From Flavihumibacter fluvii (GTDB lineage: Bacteria > Bacteroidota > Bacteroidia > Chitinophagales > Chitinophagaceae): a stretch of 64,000 bases of DNA. Of the stretch, positions 51,776 through 60,256 are shown piece by piece. The stretch is from positions 3,372,001-3,436,000 of the forward strand of contig NZ_CP092333.1 of the NCBI RefSeq assembly GCF_018595675.2, read 5' to 3'. Positions within the stretch are counted from its first letter, which is position 1. Each line of letters opens with the position of its first letter. The notes beneath the pieces were generated by a model. That model saw only the letters and a list, made by a program, of their open reading frames with translations. It did not search any database and was not told where the DNA came from. The translations under genes were made by a program, and so were the position numbers.

Positions 51776-52468
51776 ATGGAAAGAATCCTTCAATCTACGG
51801 CAGATGGATCAGTTACTATTGCAATTCCATCCTTAGAGGTAACCTACCATTCGAAACATGGCGCCATCCAGGAATCACTGCATATATATATCGAAGCCGG
51901 ATTGAAGCCCATCCTGAAAAGCGAACCAAAACAAATTGATATTCTTGAAATGGGATTCGGAACCGGGTTAAATGCAATACTTACATTAATGGAAGCGGGA
52001 AATATTCCCATCAGGTATGAATGCCTGGAGCCCTTTCCGGTTCACCCGAATATGGCTGGCCAATTAAACTATTGTGAAATTTTGAAACGTGAAGATCTTT
52101 CAGAAAAACTCCTGCAGATGCACCAGTCTGACTGGGAAACAGAAATCAGCATCCAACCCAATTTTACTCTAATCAAACATTTAAAAAAACTCACAGATTA
52201 TAATCCTGTACACCGATTTGACCTTATTTACTTTGATGCATTTGGACCGAATACGCAACCAGAACTTTGGACAACAGAAATCTTCAGCACCCTATTTAAC
52301 TGCCTTAAAGAAAATGGCATCCTCGTAACCTACTGCAGTAAGAGCGAAGTGAGGCGAGCCATCCTTGCTGCGGGATTTACTGTAGAAAAAATCCCTGGTC
52401 CATGGGGAAAAAGAGAAATTCTCAGAGCAAAAAAGAACGGATTACAACCATTATGGAAAGAAAAGTAA
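51776..52468 (+). CDS. mnmD: tRNA 5-aminomethyl-2-thiouridine methyltransferase MnmD
   Basis: A 230-residue free-standing MnmD (DUF752). It adds the last methyl to the mnm5s2U34 wobble base. Its motifs are QIDILEMGFGTGLNAILTL (SAM binding) and FDLIYFDAFGPNTQPELWTTEIFSTLFNCLKENGILVTYCSKSEVRRAILAAGFTVEKIPGPWGKREILRA, including the DAF(G/S)P active-site motif. The MnmC oxidase half is absent, as usual in this phylum. It begins behind the divergent glycosylase gene. Confidence 0.92.
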   Translation: MERILQSTADGSVTIAIPSLEVTYHSKHGAIQESLHIYIEAGLKPILKSEPKQIDILEMGFGTGLNAILTLMEAGNIPIRYECLEPFPVHPNMAGQLNYCEILKREDLSEKLLQMHQSDWETEISIQPNFTLIKHLKKLTDYNPVHRFDLIYFDAFGPNTQPELWTTEIFSTLFNCLKENGILVTYCSKSEVRRAILAAGFTVEKIPGPWGKREILRAKKNGLQPLWKEK

Positions 52469-52491
52469 TTAAGCTGGGATAGAATGAAAAA

Positions 52492-53196
52492 TTATAACCA
52501 GAAACCTGCCCGTAGTGCAAGGCGCCTGTATTCAATGTTTCTTACCTGTGATTCCTGAACGAAATTTGTTTTTTGCATGCGATACCCTATACTCAACAGA
52601 AAACCGGCAGACCGGTTAAATGGAATTTTCACACCAAGCCCACCGGCATACATAAGCCCACCCCCAAAATCACTTCCTGCCGAAGAATTTTGGGTGATGT
52701 TAATACCATAACCTGCATCAATAAAATAAAAAGGAATAATGGTGCCATTTTTACTGATGTCGCCCCGAATACTGCCAAATACAGGTATGATACTTTGAGT
52801 GGCATAAAGGTCAACACCAGCGCCGATGCCTGTAAATAAATACTGGTTGAATTTGTACCCATTAACCATCTGGAATGAAAAGGCAGCTGTTGTAACACCC
52901 TCAATCGTTGTTTTTCCGGCAACTAACGGACCTAACTCTGTAAAATGGGCAAAGCCTTTATCCTTATAAGAAAAGGTACGGAAACGGGCCTCCTTGCTGA
53001 TAAAATCAATTTCATCCTTTCGAAATACCCAAATGCTGCCATCTGCAGTCTGGATCTTCACCTGCAATGCTGAGTCTGCCAGAATTTTACCCCTTACCGC
53101 CCCGCCATTCTTCAGGTGGATAACATCATCTGAATTCTTCTGGGCAATTGCCACATGCATACCCAACAATAAAATCCAAATAAATATACCTCTCAT
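52492..53196 (-). CDS. Outer-membrane beta-barrel-like protein of unknown function
   Basis: A 234-residue exported protein. Signal peptide: FIWILLLGMHVAIA, then Gln. The N-terminal 60 residues are a small beta domain (DDVIHLKNGGAVRGKILADSALQVKIQTADGSIWVFRKDEIDFI), common in Bacteroidota surface proteins. The rest is made of alternating strands ending in RLALRAGFWL with a terminal aromatic pair, as in an eight-stranded barrel. It is last in a leftward group behind the LytTR regulator (10-bp gap) and may be its target. Confidence 0.7.
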   Translation of the reverse strand: MRGIFIWILLLGMHVAIAQKNSDDVIHLKNGGAVRGKILADSALQVKIQTADGSIWVFRKDEIDFISKEARFRTFSYKDKGFAHFTELGPLVAGKTTIEGVTTAAFSFQMVNGYKFNQYLFTGIGAGVDLYATQSIIPVFGSIRGDISKNGTIIPFYFIDAGYGINITQNSSAGSDFGGGLMYAGGLGVKIPFNRSAGFLLSIGYRMQKTNFVQESQVRNIEYRRLALRAGFWL

Positions 53197-53206
53197 GCAA
53201 AACTAT

Positions 53207-53968
53207 TTATTGTTCCGCCCACACCCTGAAAGCATTTACACGTTCCCTGCTCACAAGCAATTCAACATGGCTACCTGCAACTTTAACAGTGAGTTTTAAC
53301 CTTCCATTGATATAAGGTTTAATTTGTTGAATTGCAGATGACTGAACGATCATACTTCTGTTCGGCCTGAAATATTTTCCAGGATCGAGCACTTGTTCCA
53401 GACTTTCGAGCGTATGGTCAATGATGTAACGGCAACCATCCATAGCAATAAGGTAAACAATCTTATTGTCTGCCTGAAAATATGCAACATCTGCTGCTTC
53501 AACAAAAAAACTCCTGCTTCCGATTTTGACCAGGAACCTTGATTTATACTGATTCCCATTGGTATTCAAAGCAGATAATAGTTTTTTATAATCTATCCCG
53601 TCATTCCCCGTATTTTTCAACCTGTTCATTTTTGTGATGGCCTTATCAAGACTACCTGCACTCACAGGCTTTAATAAATAATCAATACCCATCACAGAAA
53701 AAGCATCCAATGCATACTGGTCAAATGCCGTGGTAAAAATGACCGGTACTTCCAAAGTCACTTTCCGGAAAATATCAAAAGCCGATCCATCTGACAAATG
53801 GATATCCATAAAAACAACATCGGGATGTGTATGGTTCCTGAACCAATCAACCGAGTCGGAGACGCTATCCAGGCATGCGTCAATCAGGGTATCCGGACAG
53901 ACTTGTTTAATCAATACCTGTAATCTGTCGACTGCAGGTTGTTCATCTTCAATAATTAGTGCACGCAT
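53207..53968 (-). CDS. LytTR family response regulator
   Basis: A 253-residue response regulator. The receiver domain has the phosphorylated Asp55 in VVFMDIHLSDG, with ALIIEDEQ at the start and the conserved Lys100 in YLLKPV. The LytTR DNA-binding domain is at about 145-250 (RFLVKIGSRSFFVEAADVAYFQADNKIVYLIAMDGCRYIIDHTLESLEQVLDPGKYFRPNRSMIV). It pairs with the histidine kinase directly upstream (8-bp gap). LytTR proteins bind direct repeats about 21 bp apart; such an array lies at 56008-56057. Confidence 0.93.
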   Translation of the reverse strand: MRALIIEDEQPAVDRLQVLIKQVCPDTLIDACLDSVSDSVDWFRNHTHPDVVFMDIHLSDGSAFDIFRKVTLEVPVIFTTAFDQYALDAFSVMGIDYLLKPVSAGSLDKAITKMNRLKNTGNDGIDYKKLLSALNTNGNQYKSRFLVKIGSRSFFVEAADVAYFQADNKIVYLIAMDGCRYIIDHTLESLEQVLDPGKYFRPNRSMIVQSSAIQQIKPYINGRLKLTVKVAGSHVELLVSRERVNAFRVWAEQ

Positions 53969-53976
53969 ACAGCAGA

Positions 53977-54996
53977 TCAGGTTATTAATGGCAAACTGAC
54001 GCTGAAATAATCAGCATCCTGCTGAATAGAAATGGTCTTTCCCGTAGTCAACTCATAGCGTTGCCGGATGTTATTTAACCCGATTTGTGTTGAAGGTTCA
54101 ACCATATCTTTCTTCTGCAGGTTATTGGTAACAACCAAACCTGCATTTCCGTTCACAGAAATATCAATAACCAGTGGATTTTTTCTGGAAACAATATTAT
54201 GCTTGATCGCATTTTCAATGAGCATTTGCAATGCCCCCGGTACGACCTGCCCTTCCAACAAATTCTCCCTAATGTTCAAACTGACAGAAAGGCTAGCAGG
54301 GAATCTTTTCTGCAAAAGAAATATATATGGTTTGATAAAATCCAATTCTGTACGCAAGGTTACCAGGTCATCATGCTGTGTGTTTAAAATATGCCGATAC
54401 ACTTTCGCAAAAGCCTCAACAAACTCATTTGCATCTGGATTATCCTTTATAACCAGACTCGATAAAACATTCAGGTTATTAAACAGGAAATGGGGATTGA
54501 TCTGGTTCCTGACAGCCTGTAACTGCGCCTGAACTGAAATTTTCTGAAGGGATTCGGCTTCAATTTCCTTTTGTTTATACGCAAACACAAAAACAAAGAT
54601 TGCATTAATCGTATGCAGGAACAGGTTGATCCTTGTAGCATATAATACGGCCAGTTTAAAAGGCAATTTGAGACTTGAAGAAGATATCCCGGCAAGGAAA
54701 ACCCCAATGGCAGCCGTTAGCAAAATTGCCGAAATCATGGAAAAAACGGTTCCGATACCAAAGGACACCACCAGCTTAACCCAGGTATCCTTGCCTGCCA
54801 ACTGTTTTTCAACAATGGGTGCAGCAAATCTATTGCCTTCCCAAACAACAAGTGTCAACAGCACCATAGTGGACATGCAAAGATACCAGGGAGCATGGAT
54901 AGAGTACAGTTCAAACACCTCGGCAAATACCGCATTCAGGTAGGAATATGTACCTAAAGCAACTATAAACAGGTATCGGAACCGGTGGTTAAACAT
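53977..54996 (-). CDS. LytS-type sensor histidine kinase
   Basis: A 339-residue membrane kinase with four predicted membrane segments in the first 140 residues. The His_kinase domain follows: His169 in QINPHFLFNNLNVLSSL, then the ATP-binding N box in GALQMLIENAIKHNIV and the final TQIGLNNIRQRYELTTGK. There is no extra sensor domain, so a membrane or cell-envelope signal is likely. It is co-transcribed with the LytTR gene. The fasciclin gene ends 18 bp upstream on the same strand. Confidence 0.92.
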   Translation of the reverse strand: MFNHRFRYLFIVALGTYSYLNAVFAEVFELYSIHAPWYLCMSTMVLLTLVVWEGNRFAAPIVEKQLAGKDTWVKLVVSFGIGTVFSMISAILLTAAIGVFLAGISSSSLKLPFKLAVLYATRINLFLHTINAIFVFVFAYKQKEIEAESLQKISVQAQLQAVRNQINPHFLFNNLNVLSSLVIKDNPDANEFVEAFAKVYRHILNTQHDDLVTLRTELDFIKPYIFLLQKRFPASLSVSLNIRENLLEGQVVPGALQMLIENAIKHNIVSRKNPLVIDISVNGNAGLVVTNNLQKKDMVEPSTQIGLNNIRQRYELTTGKTISIQQDADYFSVSLPLIT

Positions 54997-55014
54997 GTGG
55001 GAAATTGAACAATA

Positions 55015-55953
55015 TTACAGAATTACCTTGTCAATCACATGCACTACACCATTTGTTGCAGTGATATTGAAGGTAGCTCCAGGTGTTGTAGTAACCACAT
55101 TACTATAGTCATTCGCACTACCTGTCAACTTAACACCGGCAGGTGAAGTATTAATTGTTAAAGTAGCGCCTGTTTTGATAGTAGGGGCAGTGGCACCATT
55201 GATCAGGTCACTGGCATATACATTTGTAGCAATTACATGTTGCTGTACAATTCCAGTTACTGTTTCAACTGATGCTGCATCAATAGCAGCCTGTGTTAAT
55301 CCTGCAGCCTCAAAAGCGGCATTGGTGGGTGCAAATACCGTGAATTTACCCGGACCGGAAACTGCATCAGCGAGTCCGGCTTTTACAACAGCCGACAACA
55401 ATATCGAAAAGCCGGGAGCAGAAGCTATTTCGGCAATGGTTTGCGTTGGTGGAATCAGCACACCATTTATCACATGGATCACGCCATTACTTGCCGGAAC
55501 ATCAGCGGTTTTTACATTTACCCCATTTACAAATACACCATTAGCATTCTTAGAGGCGAAGATTGATTCGCCCTGTAAGGTGGTCACTGCATCACTGGCA
55601 GGTACACCAGAAGAAGGAACTTTAGTTGTCAATACATGATAAGTTAAAATATCCGCCAGCGCCTCAGGGGTAAGGGTAGCTATAACGGCTTCAGTAATTC
55701 CCGCAGCTGTAAATGCAGCGTTATCAGGAGCAAAAACAGTGAATGTACCTGGCTGTGCAAGGTCATCGGCCAGTCCGGCTCTTACAACCGCAGCTTCCAG
55801 GATAGAGAAATTAGGATCTGAAACGACTACATCTGTAATGGTGGGATCAGCAGCAGGTGTCGGATCATCATCTTTATCGCAGGATGAAAATACAACTGCA
55901 CCGGTTAAGGCCATAGCAAACAATAAGGCAGACGATTTAAACATTTTTTTCAT
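55015..55953 (-). CDS. Fasciclin (FAS1) domain lipoprotein, probably surface exposed
   Basis: A 312-residue lipoprotein with the acylated Cys25 in VVFSSC. The residues after it, DKDDD, fit the acidic Lys-Asp-Asp type of signal that sends Bacteroidota lipoproteins to the cell surface. Two FAS1 domains follow (about 42-170 and 172-310). Each has a H1/H2 pattern: AQPGTFTVFAPDNAAFTAAG and SGPGKFTVFAPTNAAFEAAG, and NGVIHVINGVLIPP and NGVVHVIDKVIL. FAS1 proteins act in adhesion. The LytS/LytTR genes lie just behind it on the same strand, and a repeat array lies upstream. Confidence 0.92.
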   Translation of the reverse strand: MKKMFKSSALLFAMALTGAVVFSSCDKDDDPTPAADPTITDVVVSDPNFSILEAAVVRAGLADDLAQPGTFTVFAPDNAAFTAAGITEAVIATLTPEALADILTYHVLTTKVPSSGVPASDAVTTLQGESIFASKNANGVFVNGVNVKTADVPASNGVIHVINGVLIPPTQTIAEIASAPGFSILLSAVVKAGLADAVSGPGKFTVFAPTNAAFEAAGLTQAAIDAASVETVTGIVQQHVIATNVYASDLINGATAPTIKTGATLTINTSPAGVKLTGSANDYSNVVTTTPGATFNITATNGVVHVIDKVIL

Positions 55954-56007
55954 GATTGTAGAATTTGAATATTATAACATCGGATGGCAATGATCGATGA
56001 AGTATAT

Positions 56008-56057
56008 GGAGTGAGTTGTCGAATTACCGGAGTGAGCTGTCGTACCAATGGAGTGAG
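56008..56057. promoter_or_regulatory. Three direct repeats GGAGTGAG at 21-bp spacing (candidate LytTR sites)
   Basis: GGAGTGAG occurs at 56008-56015, 56029-56036 and 56050-56057, exactly 21 bp apart. The first two are alike over 12 of 13 bases (GGAGTGAG-Y-TGTCG). A likely -7 element of the fasciclin gene (TAATATTC, 55967-55974, minus) puts the array at about -46 to -95. It could also serve the mtfA-like gene on the other side. Confidence 0.6.
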
Positions 56058-56108
56058 CCTTATCAATTCAGAGTTGTTATTTCTGGATAAGCCCATTAAC
56101 TTACGAAT

Positions 56109-56873
56109 ATGTTTGGCATTTTATTTTTTCTTGCCGTGATTGCCGGCTGGCTGCTATGGCGGAACCGGCAGAAAACCGTACTGCGGGAAATCCCCCTGCC
56201 CGCCGATTACAACGATATCCTCGAAAAAGAAGTGGCCTATTTCAGGAAATTAAACAATGAAGAAAAAAAACGCTTCGAGGCTGATGTCATTGCCTTTTTA
56301 CAACAAACCCGAATAGAAGGTATTGGCACCCATATAGATGATACAGATCGCTTGCTGGTTGCCTCCAGCGCCGTGATCCCGGTGTTTGGGTTTCCTGAAT
56401 GGACCTATAACAATCTTTCGGATGTTTTAATTTATGACGACCATTTCAACGGGGAATTCAGTGTTGAAGGCCAAAATCGCCAGTTCATGGGCATGGTTGG
56501 AAGTGGCTATATGAATGGAAAAATGCTCTTAAGCAAACCCGCACTGAGGGAAGGCTTCAGCAATAAGACCGATAAAAATAATACGGCGATCCATGAATTC
56601 GTGCACCTGCTTGACAAATATGATGGCGCTATTGATGGCATTCCGGAAGCCCTGGTTGATAAGCAATTTGTTATCCCCTGGCTCGACCTGGTGCACCAGA
56701 AAATGAAAGATATCCTGGCTGGAAAATCAGACATCAATCCATACGGCGCCACAGATAAAACGGAGTTTTTTGCAGTTGCTGCCGAGTATTTTTTTGAACG
56801 ACCCGACCTGCTGAAAATCAAACACCCGCAACTCTTCGAAATGCTGGAAAAAATATTTAAACAAGATCCATGA
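56109..56873 (+). CDS. mtfA: MtfA-type zinc peptidase
   Basis: A 254-residue protein. It has an N-terminal membrane segment (residues 1-17), then a peptidase domain with the zinc motif IHEFVHLLD (H162, E163, H166) and a later glutamate in FFAVAAEYFFERP. In E. coli MtfA is a cytoplasmic peptidase that binds Mlc and so affects glucose uptake; this one appears membrane tethered. Its stop overlaps the start of the lactonase gene (ATGA). Confidence 0.88.
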   Translation: MFGILFFLAVIAGWLLWRNRQKTVLREIPLPADYNDILEKEVAYFRKLNNEEKKRFEADVIAFLQQTRIEGIGTHIDDTDRLLVASSAVIPVFGFPEWTYNNLSDVLIYDDHFNGEFSVEGQNRQFMGMVGSGYMNGKMLLSKPALREGFSNKTDKNNTAIHEFVHLLDKYDGAIDGIPEALVDKQFVIPWLDLVHQKMKDILAGKSDINPYGATDKTEFFAVAAEYFFERPDLLKIKHPQLFEMLEKIFKQDP

Positions 56874-57727
56874 TAGCTTCATTATTAGTCAGGATGCCCT
56901 GTGAATTGGGCGAAGGCCCGGTTTGGTACAAGTCGCGGAATAGTTTATTCTGGGTGGATATAATTGGCCAATCCATTCATGAATATATACCGGGAAAAAA
57001 TCATGTCAACACCTGGCCAATCGGTCACATGGTAAGCCTAGTCTTTGAAAAAGACAGGGACAATATGCTATTGGGCATACAAGGTGGACTTGTATCCTTC
57101 AATCTTGTTACACATGAACTTAACTGGCTGGCGGAAATCGAAAAAGACAATCCGCGCAACCGGACAAACGACGGGGGCATTGATGCCCGCGGAAATATCT
57201 GGATCGGTACCATGGAACTCAACTGCCAGCAAAATGCTGGTGCATTATATGTGGTAGACAAAAACTTTGTAGTGACCCGCAAATTAAACCAGCTATCCAT
57301 TCCAAATGGCCTGGTCTTCTCACCAGACCAGCAACATATGTACCATATAGACAGCGAAACAAAAAAGGTGGAATCCTATTCATATGACATAGACCACCTG
57401 GATATCCGACATGAAAAAACGCTCGTCGAAATTCCCGCTGGAAAAGGGAGTCCGGATGGCATGACCATGGATGAAGAGGGTATGTTATGGATAGCGCAAT
57501 GGGGTGGATTTTGCGTATCGCGCTGGGATCCTGGGACAGGAAAACAAATAGGTGCTATTGAAGTGCCGGTTCCCCATGTTTCAGCCTGTATATTTGGGGG
57601 GGATAATTTGGATCAATTGTATATTACAACCGCAAGACAAAACCTGACAGAAGAATCCCGCCAAAAATATCCCGACAGCGGCAGTGTTTTTGTTGCCCAT
57701 CCGGGTGTAAAGGGTTTTAAAAAATAA
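56870..57727 (+). CDS. SMP-30/gluconolactonase family lactonase
   Basis: A 285-residue six-bladed beta-propeller hydrolase. Metal ligands are in place: Glu in CELGEGPVWYKSRNSLFWVDI, Asn in NDGGIDARGNIWIGTM, Asn in SIPNGLVFSPDQQHMYHIDSETKKV, and Asp in GSPDGMTMDEEGMLWIAQWGG. It opens sugar lactones to aldonic acids. It comes right before a sugar-acid dehydratase and an SDR, which suits a non-phosphorylating sugar oxidation path. It overlaps mtfA by 4 bp. Confidence 0.92.
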   Translation: MIASLLVRMPCELGEGPVWYKSRNSLFWVDIIGQSIHEYIPGKNHVNTWPIGHMVSLVFEKDRDNMLLGIQGGLVSFNLVTHELNWLAEIEKDNPRNRTNDGGIDARGNIWIGTMELNCQQNAGALYVVDKNFVVTRKLNQLSIPNGLVFSPDQQHMYHIDSETKKVESYSYDIDHLDIRHEKTLVEIPAGKGSPDGMTMDEEGMLWIAQWGGFCVSRWDPGTGKQIGAIEVPVPHVSACIFGGDNLDQLYITTARQNLTEESRQKYPDSGSVFVAHPGVKGFKK

Positions 57728-57732
57728 CCATT

Positions 57733-59445
57733 ATGAGCCAAAAACTACGCAGCCAGAACTGGTTTGGTAAAGAAGGAAAAGATGGATTCATTTACAGGGC
57801 CTGGATGAAAAACCAGGGAATTCCTGATGAAGAATTTTCCGGCAAACCAGTTATTGGTATTTGTAATACCTGGAGTGAACTTACCCCATGTAACGGGCAT
57901 TTCCGTGAATTGGCTGAGTCTGTAAAAAAAGGGATTCTCCAGGCAGGCGGTTTACCACTTGAGTTTCCGGTAATGTCTTTGGGCGAAACCCTCATCAAAC
58001 CAACGGCCATGCTGTTCCGTAACCTGGCCAGTATGGATGTAGAGGAATCCATTCGCGCAAATCCCCTGGATGGTATCGTTTTGTTGTGTGGCTGCGATAA
58101 AACGACCCCTTCATTAGTAATGGGCGCCTGCAGCGTGAATATCCCAACGCTTGTAGTATCTGGCGGACCTATGCTTACCGGAAAATTCCGCGGACAAAAT
58201 ATTGGCACGAGTGATATATGGCGTTTCAGCGAAGACGTAAAGGTTGGGAAAATGAGCTTGCAGGATATCAGGCAGTCAGAAGCGGCTATGTGCAGGAGCG
58301 ACGGGCATTGTGCGGTGATGGGAACAGCCTCTACCATGGCCTGTATGGTTGAATCGCTTGGCTTATCGCTTCCGGAAAATGCCGCAATCCCCGCCGCTGA
58401 CAGCCGCCGGAAAGTGTTGGCGCAATATTCCGGGCAAAGGATTGTAAGTATGGTAAAAGAAAACCTGCGGTTATCGGATATACTTACCCGGGAAGCATTC
58501 GAAAATGCGATTATGGTAAACGCCGCTATCGGTGGATCAACCAATTTTGTGATCCATTTACTGGCCATCGCAGGTAGAATTGGCATCCCTTTATCTATTG
58601 ATGATTTTGACCGGCTGTCTTTGAACATACCCCTGTTGGCCAACCTTCAACCTTCAGGAAAACATTTCATGGAAGACCTGTTCTATGCTGGCGGATTACC
58701 TGCAGTGATGAAAGAACTGGATAAATTCCTGCATAAAAACTGCATCACGGTAAATGGAAAAACGATCCAGGAAAATTATTCCACTGCCAGTTGTTATAAC
58801 CGGGAAGTAATCGCTTCGCCAGAAACACCTTTCAATGCAACATCGGGTATAGTGGTGCTGAAAGGCAATATCTGTGAAGATGGCGCCGTACTAAAACCTT
58901 CAGCTGCAACACAAGAACTCATGGTCCATACCGGAAGGGCCGTGGTCTTCGAAAATATTGAAGATTATAAATCAAAAATTGAAGACCCCCAGCTTGATAT
59001 AGATGAAACCTGTATCATGGTGTTGAAAAATGTTGGTCCAAGGGGATATCCCGGCATGGCTGAAGTGGGGAATATGGGTTTACCCAAAAAGCTATTGGAA
59101 AAGGGCATTACTGATATGGTACGAATCTCTGATGGCCGGATGAGCGGAACCGGTTTTGGTACAGTAGTATTACATGTAACACCTGAAGCTGCAGTTGGGG
59201 GAAACTTTGCACTCCTTCAATCAGGCGACCTGATCACACTGAATGTGCCCGCAAGAACATTGAACGCGGCACTCACAACCGAAGAATTAGCCCGAAGAAG
59301 AGCCGCCTGGAAGGCTCCTGAACCAGTCACCACGAGGGGGTATGTTAGCTTATACCTTAATACGGTACAACAGGCTAACCTCGGGGCCGACCTTGATTTT
59401 TTAACCGGTCAATCGGGCAGCGAAGTAAGCCGCGACTCACATTAA
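57733..59445 (+). CDS. IlvD/Edd family dehydratase, sugar-acid type
   Basis: A 570-residue iron-sulfur dehydratase. Signature: MSLGETLIKPTAMLFRNLASMDVEE, the cluster cysteine region LLCGCDKTTPSLVMGA, CRSDGHCAVMGTASTM, and the C-terminal RISDGRMSGTGFGTVVLHVTPEA. The N-terminal KDGFIYRAWMKNQGIPDEEFSGKPVIGICNTWSELTPCN pattern is that of pentonate/deoxy-sugar-acid dehydratases rather than dihydroxyacid dehydratase IlvD. With the lactonase before and the SDR behind, it probably makes a 2-keto-3-deoxy acid; the exact sugar (fuconate, rhamnonate, arabinonate) is open. Confidence 0.9.
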   Translation: MSQKLRSQNWFGKEGKDGFIYRAWMKNQGIPDEEFSGKPVIGICNTWSELTPCNGHFRELAESVKKGILQAGGLPLEFPVMSLGETLIKPTAMLFRNLASMDVEESIRANPLDGIVLLCGCDKTTPSLVMGACSVNIPTLVVSGGPMLTGKFRGQNIGTSDIWRFSEDVKVGKMSLQDIRQSEAAMCRSDGHCAVMGTASTMACMVESLGLSLPENAAIPAADSRRKVLAQYSGQRIVSMVKENLRLSDILTREAFENAIMVNAAIGGSTNFVIHLLAIAGRIGIPLSIDDFDRLSLNIPLLANLQPSGKHFMEDLFYAGGLPAVMKELDKFLHKNCITVNGKTIQENYSTASCYNREVIASPETPFNATSGIVVLKGNICEDGAVLKPSAATQELMVHTGRAVVFENIEDYKSKIEDPQLDIDETCIMVLKNVGPRGYPGMAEVGNMGLPKKLLEKGITDMVRISDGRMSGTGFGTVVLHVTPEAAVGGNFALLQSGDLITLNVPARTLNAALTTEELARRRAAWKAPEPVTTRGYVSLYLNTVQQANLGADLDFLTGQSGSEVSRDSH

Positions 59446-59471
59446 ATCAATACACACTTACGAATAATCAT

Positions 59472-60239
59472 ATGGCCACACCAACTCTTTTACATAACCA
59501 GGTCGCCGTAGTAACGGGAGCGGGCCAGGGTATTGGATTTGAAATTTGCCGGCAACTTTGTGCACATGGTGCAAAAGTCGTCCTGAATGATCTCGATGAA
59601 ACACTCGCCACCAAAGCAGTGAAAGCAATAACAGAAGAACAAGGTACCTGCACTGCCCTGCCTGGTGATTCATCCGATGCCACAATTATAGCGGCACTGA
59701 TCAAAACAGCAGTCGATAAATATGGCCGTCTGGATATTGTGATAGCAAATGCGGGTATCACTTTGTTTGGGGGTTTCCTTGAATACCCGGCAACTGCATT
59801 TGACCAGGTAATGAAAGTAAACCTGAATGGTAGTTTTTTCCTGGCACAGGCCGCCGCCAAACAATTTATCCAACAAGGCCATGGCGGAAGTATCTTACTG
59901 ACATCCTCCGTAACAGGCCATCAGGCCCATAAAAACCTGGCTGCTTATGGCATGAGTAAGGCTGCATTGGAAATGCTGGCAAAAAACCTGGTAATTGAAT
60001 TATCTCCCTACAAAATCAGGATCAATACTATTGCACCCGGGGCAACTTTAACAGAAAGAACCCTATCCGATAAGGAATATGAAAAAACATGGTCAGACAT
60101 CACACCGTTGGGTTGTCCTGCCACTTCGGCCGATATCGCCAACGCGGCTATTTTCTTAGTTTCACCCCTGGCCAAACACATTACCGGCCAAAGCCTCATC
60201 ATAGATGGGGGCTGGACCTCAGTAAGTCCATCTCCTTAA
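59472..60239 (+). CDS. Short-chain dehydrogenase (SDR)
   Basis: A 255-residue classical SDR. NAD(P) motif: VVTGAGQGIGFE; then NAG in IANAGITLFGG; the active site Ser in LLTSSVTGHQ and YGMSK (Tyr-x3-Lys); and the C-terminal LVSPLAKHITGQSLIIDGGWTS. It follows the dehydratase by 26 bp and may oxidise the 2-keto-3-deoxy acid made by it. It converges on the DUF1080 gene. Confidence 0.92.
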   Translation: MATPTLLHNQVAVVTGAGQGIGFEICRQLCAHGAKVVLNDLDETLATKAVKAITEEQGTCTALPGDSSDATIIAALIKTAVDKYGRLDIVIANAGITLFGGFLEYPATAFDQVMKVNLNGSFFLAQAAAKQFIQQGHGGSILLTSSVTGHQAHKNLAAYGMSKAALEMLAKNLVIELSPYKIRINTIAPGATLTERTLSDKEYEKTWSDITPLGCPATSADIANAAIFLVSPLAKHITGQSLIIDGGWTSVSPSP

Positions 60240-60256
60240 ATAGCTAATAAAAGTGC

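Noticed and set aside
55175-55639. 154-codon plus-strand frame inside the fasciclin gene
   Set aside because: It is antisense to a clear two-domain FAS1 gene and mirrors its repeat structure.
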